A stretch of 64,000 nt of DNA. Origin: Porogramme epimiltina (taxonomy: Eukaryota; Basidiomycota; Agaricomycetes; Polyporales; Polyporaceae). A program made the position numbers and the translations under genes. Each line of letters opens with the position of its first letter. Positions within the stretch are counted from its first letter, which is position 1. The stretch spans positions 1 to 64,000 of the forward strand of contig FTLJ01000778.1 of assembly GCA_900155495.1 (NCBI GenBank). The letters run 5' to 3'. Under the pieces are notes generated by a model, which had not been told where the DNA came from, searched no databases, and saw only the letters and a program-made list of their open reading frames with translations. Below are positions 34,735-44,933 of the stretch, piece by piece.

Positions 34735-36171
34735 TTAGGCAGGCTTGCCGTATTCAGGGTCGGGGCTACGGCGGGTCAGGTTGGTCGTGTCGATTGGGGT
34801 CTCCTCGAGCTCGATGTCGTCGTTGTGTTCGTCATGAGGGTAAATCGTGTCGATGAGGAGCGTGCTGAACTGCGGAGCCGTCGTGGTGTTGTATTGGCGT
34901 AGACGGTTGCGAGGTATCAGACTCAGTCCCAGGCGTATTATCATTGTTGTCGGCGCGATGCCCTAGAAGGTATAGCTTGGTCAGTATTCCCATCCTGAGA
35001 TGATCAGGGACGGCAGCGAGTCAAATGAAGGGCAGAGGTGGGAAGCACGTACGTAAGTCTGCGCCGCTATGCTCTCGACCAGAATTACCGCGGGGTGGTC
35101 GAGTATCAGAAAGACAACGAGGATGAGCTGCACGAGCACAAGGACAACGCCCGTTTCAATACATGCGCCGATCAAGGACGTGATGAGCGCCTCTATGGAC
35201 TTGAAGTTCCGGAAATACGTAGAAATCCACTTGAGGCGCACGAATATCAGAGAGGTGACCAGGATGTAGACGAGCAGGGACATGATGGACCATGGGGCGT
35301 CGAAAACGACGTCGCGCGGCATGACAAAAATTGACGTGAATTGAGCGGTGGTGAGACGCGCTGGGCCAACCACGGCGAGAACTAGTGCCAGGCGGAGTTA
35401 GGCGGATGGGCGAAGTTGCTATGAATGGAGAGACGCACCCATAGCCGTTGTAGCCATGACCAAGGGTACGATGACCACGGACAGTTTGAAGTCCCACACT
35501 GCCCAGCAGCGGTGTATCTATCATGTAATGTATCAACTCGGAAGATACGGCAGCGGCGGACCGCAGAGAGCCGGATGTACACATACCATCAGCAATTGTG
35601 ACAGGAATCCGGCCGTCTTGAGGATGATGTCGCTGACACGAAGGATACCGCTCAAATCACTCGGGGGAGGAAGGGGAAACCCGGACTAGAGAACGAAGGC
35701 GCATATAGGGCGGGGAATAAGGAGATAGAGTTTGTTTGAGGGAGTGAGGGGGACGTACAGTGAAAGCGGTGTGCCTGTCGGTCGTAGTGAAGGAGACATG
35801 CTGCAGGGTGCGGCATGAGCGCGAGTGGGGGGCGCGCGACATACGCGGATGGATGCCGTGGAGAAACACTTACCGCCATACAGACCATGTACATGACGCA
35901 CGCCGCAGCGACCATGCTCCAGTCCACGGGGAGGGGCCTCTTGAAGGCGATCAAGAGGAGGAGGGCGCACGCGAAGAAGACCGTGTACACGCCTGGAGCA
36001 TGGGGAGCACGCGGTGGGGCAGCGCGAGAGACGGGCCAAGGTCGAGCCAAGCACGCGGGTCAGACAGGCACATGAAGAAGACGAGGACGGGGACGGACCG
36101 AAGAGCGCGATCTCGGCCGAGTTGCTGACGATGATGGCGTACGCGCCCTCGGACTGCAGGGACTCCAGCAT
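34735..36171 (-). CDS. Seven-transmembrane protein of a basidiomycete-expanded family
   Basis: About seven exons on the minus strand. Membrane segments in order: VYTVFFACALLLLIAF (about 35990), MVAAACVMYMVCMA (about 35900), the region FLSQLLM|IHRCWAVWDFKLSVVIVP (35600-35470, join across an intron) carrying the family hallmark RCWxVW, IMSLLVYILVTSLIFV (about 35280), TGVVLVLVQLILVVFLIL (about 35130), then GIAPTTMIIRLGLSLIP (about 34955), the usual closing helix, and a polar acidic tail ending DPEYGKPA. Function of the family is unknown; receptor-like topology. Start: the ATG at 36171 (MLESLQSEG) is the first usable one, though the frame stays open upstream through a Pro/Arg repeat. It is divergent from the acyltransferase at 36617. 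Confidence 0.65.
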
Positions 36172-36192
36172 GGGGAGGGCGCTGGTGCCCGT

Positions 36193-36214
36193 GGGGCGGG
36201 GGCGGGGGCGGGGG
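36193..36214 (+). other. G-quadruplex-type tract
   Basis: Four G-runs of 4-5 separated by single C (36193-36196, 36198-36202, 36204-36208, 36210-36214), 22 bases above the ATG of the minus-strand 7-TM gene. It fits the canonical quadruplex pattern on the plus strand. Confidence 0.6.
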
Positions 36215-36533
36215 AGCGCAGGGCTGGGGACGTGGTGGTCGGTGGAGAGGACGGAGTGGGCACGGTGGAAGCTCGCCCGGGCGCGGTCACGGAGGGCTGA
36301 GGCCTGAGGGAGCGGGGCGCGACATGGTATGTCTGTGGGAGATATCCATATTTATTATGTTATTCCGCCGCCTCTTGGTTCTTCTCGGGAGACGCCCGTG
36401 CGCCCCGTGCTCCCGCGCGGGTTGCCGGACCCATCAGAAGCCGTGACAGGCACCGCCGTCACCCTTTCCTCTTCCGGACGCGTTGACACGTTGTGTCGTC
36501 GCGCGATCGAGGCCCGAAAAATCTCACGATCAC

Positions 36534-36567
36534 GATAAAAGCCGAGCAGAGTCAAATCTTATCAGAT
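36534..36567. promoter_or_regulatory. Paired GATA sites, including an ATCTGATAA iron-type box
   Basis: On the plus strand 36534-36538 reads GATAA in CACGATAAAA. On the minus strand 36559-36567 reads ATCTGATAA, an exact match to ATCWGATAA, the site known for the iron-responsive GATA repressors of fungi (Fep1, SreA, Urbs1 class). The box ends 49 bases before the ATG of the siderophore-type acyltransferase at 36617, so iron repression of that gene is a reasonable inference. Confidence 0.6.
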
Positions 36568-36616
36568 ACTGCTCCCGCCCGCAGCCTGCTCTCCTCCTCC
36601 GGTCCCATTCTTCGCG

Positions 36617-38163
36617 ATGACCGCCGCGAACCGCCGTCTCCACGCTGTAGAGGCCGCCCTCGCGCCCCACCATTCCTGGCATCGCGTCACCGTCCTCCCC
36701 GACGCAGCAAAGCTCGATGTCGCGCAGCCCGCCGATGCCGCCCTCCCCGCACCCATCGCGATCGACGGCGCAGTCGTCTGCGCCTACCGCGTCCTCCCGC
36801 GCTCCCTCCAGCTCGCCGTATCTGCCCTCGGCACCCCGCACGAAAACGAGACGCACCACATCCCAAAATACCCCGTTCTCGAGCTTATCGCCCCTGCCGC
36901 AGTCCAGCAGGGTGCGCCCGCCGTGATTGCCGTCCCCGACCTCTGGGCCGCCATCTATGCCCTCCAAACCCTCTTCTGCAAGCAGGAGAACATCCCCGTC
37001 GTCCTCGCGCCCTCAATAGAGAACGCGCAGGAGCTCTCGACGTACCTCATCAACAGCGGCCTCGCCCGCAAGCGGCATACGCACCCTACCGATTCTTCTA
37101 GCGCGCAGGAGCCGGAACACTTCCTCCTCCGCGAGACCTTCTGGCAGGGCGCGGGCACCATCGGTTTCCACACCCGCGGCTGGCTGCGCGGGACCGCCGC
37201 GGCGCAGGCCGCCTCGCCCTTCCCGTACGTCCAGTCCTTCACGCGCACGCCGCTCGTCATCGCCGCGCACCCGCTGCGCCCGCCCAAGCCCGTGCAGGGC
37301 GAGGTCGTGTACCGCAAGTACTACCCCTCGCTCGGGCAGATGCTCGAATTCACGTACTTCGACCTCGACGGCTCCGGCGACGAGCCCGACGGCGTCAGCA
37401 CCCACCTCGCGACCTTCCACCGTTGGCACAACTCGGACCACGTCAACCGCGGCTGGGGCGAGCGCGGCCCGCTCGAGAAGCACCGCGAGTACGTCCGCGC
37501 GCTCATGGCCGACCCCGGCGTCCTCCCGCTCATGATGAGCTGGGACGGCGAGCTGATGGGCTACTGCGAGCTCGTGTACATCAAGGTGCGTCCGCCGCCG
37601 GTTTTGCGCGCGCGCGAGCGGCGAGCGCAGCCTGTCGAAGAGAATCAAACTGACATCAGCGCGCGTACGCAAACGTCCACAGGAGAACCACGTCGCACCG
37701 TACGTGCCCGGCGGTGCATGGGACTATGACCGCGGTCCGCACATCCTCGTCGGCGAGGACAAGTACCGCGGGCTCCACAGATGTACGTCCTGCCGCATCA
37801 TCTGTTCTTGATTGCCTGCGCTGACCTGCATCTCACGCAGCACGGGCGTGGATGACGGGCATCCACCACTTCCTCTTCCTCTCCGACCCGCGCACGCTGC
37901 GCATCATTGGCGAGCCCAAGGCGTCCAACGCGGCCGTCATCCGCCTCTCCGAGGCGACCGGCATGAACGTGAACACGGTAAGCATCCCGCCCGACGCGGT
38001 CTGCGTCATTGCAATCTGTCTCGTCGAGTGCTGACCGCGCGCGCAGATCTTCGACTTCCCGTATAAGCGGTCCGTCATGACGTGGCTCCCGCGCGACCGG
38101 TTCTTCAAGTACGACTACTTCTCGTTCGCGGACGACAAGGACACGGCCCAGCCCAAGTTATGA
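36617..38163 (+). CDS. Siderophore-type N-hydroxyornithine acyltransferase (AlcB/SidF/Fer5-like, Acetyltransf_8)
   Basis: Exons 36617-37585, 37683-37782, 37841-37977 and 38047-38163 join in phase to 440 residues. The family moves an acyl group from acyl-CoA to N5-hydroxyornithine or N6-hydroxylysine to make the hydroxamate of siderophores. Seen: YFDLDGSGDEPDGVSTHL, the hallmark FHRWHNSDHVNRGWGERG (about 37417-37470) with the catalytic-type His, WDGELMGYCELVYIKENH, YDRGPHILVGEDKYRGLHR, TGIHHFLFLSDPRTLRI and EPKASNAAVIRLSEATG. The last three residues are PKL, a peroxisomal PTS1-type ending. It has a GATA iron box 49 bases upstream. No peptide synthetase or ornithine hydroxylase gene lies in the window. 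The exact acyl group is unknown. Confidence 0.82.
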
Positions 38164-38710
38164 CTCGTGGTCAGGGGCACCCTGTCCCTGGTCTGGCTCA
38201 CGACGGAGGCGTATCTATCCTGTATTTAGCTTAGGGATCTAAAAGGGACTATAGTCGTCGTTTGCTCACTCTATTTTGTGTCGTAAGCGTGGAATCCAGC
38301 CGAGAGCGCAGCCAGTACATTTATCAACGCAAAGAGAGACGAGCTGATGCTGGTTGAGTGACAAGTTTAGGGGATCACACCAGGTTGGTGTGTTTGTGGA
38401 GATTACCTTTTGTAGTCGTGGGAAATTTGCGTTCCTACCACCGAAAATTCAAATATGTGAAGGCACCCGCCGGGCCACCCCCAGACAGACCAACAAAGTC
38501 GTCGATCCATGGAAGCTGTCGCGAGTGGGCGTACGAAAAAGTTTGAAACCTGACGCGCGACGTGTGACCGTTGACCCAGCAGTCCAAACAAGGTCCGTTG
38601 TTTACAGTACCGATTATAGTTACAGATACATACACCTGCGCGACGATCCGCCCGAGCCTATGTGGCAGCGCGGGTCGGTCCAGCCAGCGGGGCTAGCCAC
38701 GGCATCAGGA
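38164..38710. other. Convergent 3' intergenic region
   Basis: About 550 bases between the ends of the acyltransferase and ABC transporter genes. Nothing recognised. Confidence 0.5.
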
Positions 38711-41700
38711 TCAGACCTCCTGCGCGCTGAGCAGCCGCTCCAGCTCCTTCACCCGCGCCTCCCACCGCTCCACCTCCGCGAGGCGCTGCTCGAGCGTGAC
38801 GATCTCGCGGTCCATGTCCATCCGCTCCTCCGCGGTCCCGATCCGCTTCAGCGTCCAGCGGCCCGTGCCGTCTCCTGCGATCGTGAGCAGCTGCGTGTGG
38901 TACCGCATCAGCGCGGGCCTGTGTGTGTGCGCACACGCGCGGCCGATCCCGAGGTTAGCGTAGGTGCCGTGAACACGAACGCAGCGCGGATGAATGGGAG
39001 AAGCGGAGAGAGAAAGGGTCGCAAGGTGAGACGATATCGCACTGGGGAATATATCGAAACTACGCACCTGAGCGAGATCGTAATGAGAGTGATCCCTAGC
39101 GACTTGGCGTGCTCGTACATCCGGCCCTCGACGTCACTCGACACCGCGCTCGTACACTCTGTCACGCGTCCACACACCGTCAGCCCTCGCCACGCCGTCG
39201 CGACCGCAGCACCAATATGAACGCACCGTCCAAAATGGCAAACTTTGGCCGGTGGTAGAACACGCGCGCCATGCCCATCTAGCCAACAACACATATAGTT
39301 AGCCTCGGGACCGGGAACGCCCCCGACTGAATGTCGTAGGCGTCGTGTGACAGTGACACACATACCCGCTGTTTCTCACCGCCGCTCAGGACGTCCCGCC
39401 ACTCCTTGCGTGTCGACCAGCCGCCCTCGCGTGCCGGCAGGTACGCAAGGTTGACGGCAGTCAGGATCTCCATCAGCTCCTCCGTCGTCCGCCCGGACGC
39501 AACAAACTGCGGGTACGAGTCCGGGTAGATGATCCTGCAGGCCGCACGAGGCGCGGCGAGGCAACGTGGTCAGCATATTTCCACCCTCCCGCGACCCCCA
39601 AGGGACGGTTTCCTTCGCGATGGCGGCCTCAGAGCGCGCGAAGCGCCGCTCACCCCGCATCAAATCGCGAGTTCCGCGGAGAATCGAGCAACTCACTGGT
39701 CGAGCAGCGTCCCTGTCACCATGTACGCCCGTTGCGGCACGACAAACACACCCTCCTTCCCCCTCGGCCTCTGCACCTCCCCACCACCCTGCGCGGCCCA
39801 CAGGCCGGCGAGAACACGGGCCACAGCGGTCTTGCCGACGCCGTTGCTGCCGGTGATCATGAGATGTTCACCCGCGCGAAGCTCGAATGACAATCCGCGA
39901 ACGAGGACAGTGCTCGCGACTTTGCCTGGCACCTCTACGTCGTCCAAGTCGGGGAGCGACACGGGCAGATCGTCGGCGGAATCGGACGCCGCTGCAGCGA
40001 CAAATGGGGCCGCGGCTGTGGGGACCGCGACGTCTATCCCGCGGATAGAGACGGTGTCGGGTTCCGCGCCGGAGGGGAGAGGGGGGTGAGGGAGGTTGTG
40101 GAGTGTTGAGAGGAGGGTGTATAGCCGTGTGGTGAGGCCGGCAAGCTCGAGTAAGTCCTTGTAGACATACATGAGCCGTCCGCCCGCGTCCGCAAGGGAT
40201 AGCAACAAGCGTCGAGACGAGATGTAGGCTGTAGGTACGAGTAATTCAGTAGGCATTACACTTTGACATTGCTTTACGCTTACTCTCTGTCCTGTTGGCG
40301 ACCTCATTGTCAACACCCTTATGGGGATGAGGACCCGTGGCTTGAACTCCAATATTGCGCACTCTTGTGAGGAAGACGGGTATAGAGATGAGACAGTATC
40401 CGGCAGCACTCCAGAGGTACTTGATGAGGAAGTCTTCAGTCCACTCGTACGCGATCCTGATCTATGCTATAGGTCAACAAAAGTGTACAAATCCTTCGTT
40501 GAAAGCAAAGACATACCTTGTATATTGAGTTGACGTGCTTGATCAACCTCAGGTAGGCCCGGAGAAGGATGCTTCGCTCACGTAGACCTCCCCCGTAGAA
40601 GCTTCAACTGGCTGTTAGTGTTGAGCGTGGACAATAGCACTTGAGACAAACTCACGCGACCTCCTCGCTCTCTCGCCCTACTCTACCCATCCCTGCGCGA
40701 TATTCGCCTTCCAACCTCGCCTCCACAGCAGCCAAGCGACCGAATGCGGGGGTGACAGCGCGTAGAATCTTCGCGGTGACGTAGTAGTTCATGAACAACA
40801 TCAATGTCCCGCGGGCACCCAAGGAACGTGCGAGTTGGGAGGTAAATAGGACGAGATCCAACGACGGTTTGAGGACATTGCCACTATAACACTCCTGTCA
40901 GTGCCAGAAGCTACGTGAATATGCAATGACGTACTAGATACCAGCGAGGGCGTCGCAGAAAGAGCCAATGTCTGATGTAATGTACTGGTCGACGTCCGCC
41001 AGTCCGCCCTCCAATGCTATTCGGTAGTAGCGCAAGTCCGGAGAATGGGATAGGTATAAATCGTCGGTATACCGCGTCAGTCGTGTTCGCATGTGCAAAG
41101 ACAACTTGGCTTGAAGGTGACGGATCTAAACGTAGCGTATATGGACGGATGTAGTCAAATAATGTTGGAACAGGACTCACCATGGAGTTTGTATATGTGC
41201 TAGGGATGGCAAGCAAGAACCACAGGCCTATGCCCTTCATGAAGCCTTTCCCGTCCGCACTGACCAAGTCGCGTACTATACGGCCATCGAGACGAGCGAC
41301 GCCAACGCTGAGCACCGTGCGGAGGACGAGGAAGAAGGAGTGGGAGATGAGAATGAGTGCCTCTTTGGAGCGCCATGACGGAAAGGCTATCCTTAGGATA
41401 GCAAATAGTTGGCGCAAGAACGTCTTGTCGAGACTGGGCTTGTGGGAAGCGGGGACGAGGGGGAAATGTCTCGTATTCTCGGCGAACAAGGACGAGGAAG
41501 TAGAGACTATGTTGACCTGCGAATGAAGTCGATATGTTGGGTGTTTGTGGGTCTGAAAAACGGAAGCGAACGCACCTTAGATATATGTCCCTTATGTGGT
41601 ACCAGCAAGGTCTTGGATCCGTCGGCCTCGTCAACGTAAACTTGCTGGAGGGCTTGCGCGAGCTCCTCTTGGGTGACATCGGGCCGTGAACCGACATTCT

Positions 41701-41842
41701 TGAGTTTGGAGACCACCTCATGAGGGATGTTTGCAATACGCGAACGCAAAAGCAGCAGGGTAAAGAAGGCGACAAGCAGCGATTGTCTCGACTTCGGGGA
41801 GAGATTCTTGAGTGTGGCGGGATTGGGGAAACGGATGGCCAT
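38711..41842 (-). CDS. Peroxisomal ABC half-transporter, ABCD/PXA family
   Basis: Imports very-long-chain or long-chain acyl-CoA into peroxisomes as a dimer. About ten exons. N-terminal membrane half: LLVAFFTLLLLRSR (about 41770), HSFFLVLRTVLSVGVARLDG (about 41340), LMLFMNYYVTAKIL (about 40800), then ESEEVAFYGGGLRE (about 40660 into the next exon), the EEA-like loop characteristic of ABCD proteins. The nucleotide-binding half has Walker A GSNGVGKTA (about 39840), signature LSGGEKQRV (about 39385), and Walker B FAILDECTSAVSSD (about 39260-39150) with the catalytic Glu. A coiled-coil C-terminus (LEQRLAEVERWEARVKELER) ends at 38711. All motifs look intact. The N-terminus resembles yeast Pxa2, but paralogue assignment is not certain. 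Confidence 0.87.
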
Positions 41843-42458
41843 GACGTCTAGCGCGCGTGAGGGGAAGCGCGTTTCAACTCAGCTCTCTGGACCAGACAAG
41901 ACCATTCGCGAAGGCAAGCCGCGAGTGTCAGACCGACCAGGATGAGAGCGGGGAGCAAGGTGAAGGTTGGGCTGAAGAGCCGTTCGCCTGCGCGAGGCGT
42001 CATTCGATCGCGCCTGCCACCACTGACATGTGTTTTCCCCATCCATGTGCATTGTGGGGAAACGACCCGTCGATCCGAAACACGGTGGCGGTCCGGTAAC
42101 CGTACAAAAGCCTATAACACTGGGCCATCCAACCCATTGAATGTCTCTCCAAGCAGTATCTCTAAGTAACTATGCAATCATCACACGCCTTGCGCACAGC
42201 AAGCGATTTGCAAGTCATACACGTTCATGGCATTCATTGACATGCAAACAACAGCAGGCTACAGCTACAGCGGAACCGAGAATAATCTGTGGAAGAAATT
42301 TCGCAAGTAATCAGCAAGGCGATTCTCCGAATTTGCCGAGATAAAAGTTTCAGACGAAGTATATAATGATTCCGGATAGACAGTTATCCTCACAGATGCT
42401 CTCGGTAGAGGGAGTCTGTTCTGTCATCCCTGGAACCATGTTGTGAAATGGTACTCAC
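41843..42458. other. Intergenic region upstream of ABC transporter
   Basis: About 615 bases between two minus-strand genes: promoter of the ABC transporter and 3' flank of the eS12 gene. AT-rich near 42350. No gene seen. Confidence 0.5.
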
Positions 42459-42963
42459 TTAACGGTTCTTGAAGTAGTCGAGGAGGACGTGGAGACCCTC
42501 GGACTCGACGCCGTAGTCCTTAACGACGACGCACGAGCAGCCGACGACCTTGCGGGGGTTGCCCTCACGGTCGATCTTGCAGAGACCAGCCCAGGTGCCG
42601 AGGACCTTCGCGTCTCCGACCTTGATGAGGTTGATCTTGTGCTCCGCGCAGAGGGCCTCGATGAGCTTGATGTACTCGGCCTCCGTGCACGTCTCAACGA
42701 GCACGCACAAGTGCGCCTGGCGCTTGTCCAGGGCCTTCGCGCACTCACGGAGACCGCGAGCAAGACCGTCGTGAACGAGAGCGTTCTTCAGGACTTGCTA
42801 CATTGGAGGACGATGTCAAATTCCGATCCTGCCATGCCTGTGGGTGTGAATAACGCACCTGAAGCGCATCCTCGACGGAGAGCTTGCCCTTGGGAGCCTC
42901 AGTGGGGGCCTCGACCTCAGCGGCGGGGGCATCGACTTGGATTTCATCAGAAGCGTCAGACAT
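42459..42963 (-). CDS. RPS12: 40S ribosomal protein eS12
   Basis: Exons 42859-42963 and 42459-42797, 147 residues, phase 0 intron of 61 bases. The N-terminal ~30 residues are acidic ([20 protein letters not shown]), as in fungal eS12. The body carries [60 protein letters not shown] and [14 protein letters not shown], ending LLDYFKNR, a near-complete match to the family (an L7Ae-like RNA-binding fold on the 40S subunit). Start and stop are unambiguous. Housekeeping. Confidence 0.97.
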
Positions 42964-43329
42964 CCTAGAAAGTGCGACGCATCAACACCAGACATCCGAA
43001 ACACGAACGGGCAGCCGTACTTTTGTTTTTAGAGAAGGAGCAGGGGAGCGATGTCTTCTTCCGCGTTCGTGGATGTAAGAGAAAAATAAGGTTCGTAGTC
43101 GAGTGCGTATATGTCGTAGGTTCAAACTCCGCCGGTGACATCCGAGAGCCAATCAAGATCAGGCCAGTAGGCGCTCAATGCCTCGTGACCGACGCGTCCG
43201 CGCACAAAGGTATTGGCGCCAGAAAGCCCACTAGCCTCCGGCTTCAACACTCTGTAGCAATACCTTGTCCCCTTTCTCGTGCTCGCGCCTCGCTATTCAA
43301 TATTATAACCTTCTTCAACAACACTAAAA
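42964..43329. other. Divergent promoter between eS12 and Ski8 genes
   Basis: About 365 bases between divergent starts. A tRNA B-box-like string at 43129-43140 was considered and rejected. No clear TATA box. Confidence 0.5.
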
Positions 43330-44683
43330 ATGGTTAGCTATCATAAACGGCCCCTTACAGACGATGCCTCACCTTGGAACCACAGAGCTTGGCGTTTCTG
43401 CACGCCCATGATGGCGCGGAGCGTAAGTTGTCGCGCAATACACCCTTTTCTTAAAGGCTCACCCAGTGGATATCCAGCTCACTCAGATGCTGTATGGGGA
43501 GTCTCCTGGACCAACGCCGATACGGTCCTCAGTATCTCTGCGGACGGCTCGATCAAGCAATGGGACTCGAACTCGGGCCAAGTCTCGCGCTCTCGCGCAC
43601 CTCACACACTCGGGCTTGTCTCATTGAGTGTCGACCCGGCTGGAAAGCTCGCCCTTTACAACACGCTGGAGGGCCTCACCAGCTTGTGGGATCTGGAAGA
43701 CGGCGAGGTGAAGGGGTCTTTTGAGAGTTACGCGCGGTCAGCGGGGTCGGAATCGACTGAACCTTGTACGTCCCTAATATCACCCCTGTGCACCCTACCT
43801 AGATACTCAGGCCTCGGTGCCAATCACGCCCCACTGATATTGTCGGTATCTGGCCGTACCTGAAACCCTGCATACAGCGTGGTCTGTGTCTCTGAACCCC
43901 AAAGGCGGAACCTACGCATCCACAGGCGGCTCCGGAAATGTCACCATCCACTCCGCTGAGGCCCCCACTTTTGGAGAGCGCCGCGCGACCCTTACCAGTG
44001 GCCGCAGCAAGTTTGGGATGTTTTGCAAACATGTGGGTCATTCGCAAACTTGAGTCGGTGTCAACTCCCATCCCTGCTCCCCACTTCGCCTCCGTTCCGT
44101 TCCTCGTCCGGGTAGTTGACAGTGCCGCGCAGAGCCCTGACGGATCTCGGGTGGCGATGTCCACGGAGAACGGCCAGATATACTTATTCGACATCGGGTC
44201 AAGCTCCCTCCACACAACGTTTAGCTCCCACGCGATGGCCGTGCGCTCCCTCGCGTGGTCCGCGGATTCCAACGTACGCCCCCTTCCCTGCAGGCACCGC
44301 CGCCGGCCTGACTCAATCCGGGACCCCCACAGCTCCTCCTCTCCGCATCCGAAGACAAGCGCTTGATCCTGCACGACGTGCGCACGTCCGCCTCCGGCAA
44401 GCCCGGGTCTGGCGCGGTCGCGACGTTCAGCGGCCACGCATCCTGGGTCCTCAGCGCGGATATCTCGCCCGACGGCCGCCTCGCGCTCTCCGGCTCATCT
44501 GACAAGACGACGAAGGTGTGGGACATCGCCGCCCGCGCCGCGGTGTCGACCGTCCAGGACCAGGGCGAGGTCTGGTCTGTCTCGTGGCGACCCAAGCCGC
44601 CTGCACACGGCACCGCGGGCGCGTATGTGACTGGGGGCGAGGACGGGCTCGTGAGGTGGTACAGGAGCGCAGGGGCGGGCTGA
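43330..44683 (+). CDS. WD40 protein Ski8 (Rec14/WDR61-like)
   Basis: Scaffold of the Ski complex that feeds mRNA to the cytoplasmic exosome; in some fungi also needed for meiotic recombination. The first exon appears to be only the ATG (43330-43332): intron 43333-43385, exon 43386-43422 (SLAFLHAHDGAE), intron 43423-43477, then HSDAVWGVSWTNADTVLSI. Further blades: LSISADGSIKQWDSNSG, LALYNTLEGLTSLWDL, MSTENGQIYLFDI, SASEDKRLILHDV, the highly typical GHASWVLSADISPDGRLALS with KVWDIAARAAVSTV, and VWSVSWRPKP near the end. Closes GGEDGLVRWYRS. About seven WD repeats and ~340 residues, as usual. Exon boundaries in the middle (43766-43880 and 44030-44120) are approximate. Confidence 0.82.
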
Positions 44684-44933
44684 TTACTTAGCTGGACGAA
44701 TGTATAGTACCTGCTCTTGTTATCTGTGCTTTTGGAACGCGATTCGACTCAACACCGAAGATATCGGACTTTCGAGATGGGTGTCAATTAGCGCCCGCGC
44801 AGCCGCCACAGATCTTGCGGTGCTGCAGTGCCCAGCTCCTTCTGTCTCCTGCTACCACTTAGAATCAAGTTTCGACCCAAGACCTCAAAGTTCCGACACA
44901 AGGGTCCGCAGCTAACGAACGTACTTGTTCTGC

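Noticed and set aside
33965..34738. Long overlapping open frames on both strands of a GC-rich stretch
   Set aside because: Three or more frames are open at once, translations are Arg/Pro/Ala-rich without motifs, and no splice or start context supports any of them; this is expected from few stop codons in GC-rich DNA.
38354..39220. Plus open frame of 288 residues
   Set aside because: It mostly lies opposite the C-terminal exons of the ABC transporter, where the minus strand carries the conserved sequence.
36617..41842. A complete siderophore gene cluster
   Set aside because: Only the acyltransferase is present; no peptide synthetase, ornithine hydroxylase or siderophore MFS transporter lies in the window, and the ABC gene is of the peroxisomal lipid type.
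43100..43150. Possible tRNA, because of a B-box-like GGTTCAAACTCC string
   Set aside because: The flanking bases do not pair into a T stem or acceptor stem and no good A-box at the right distance was found.
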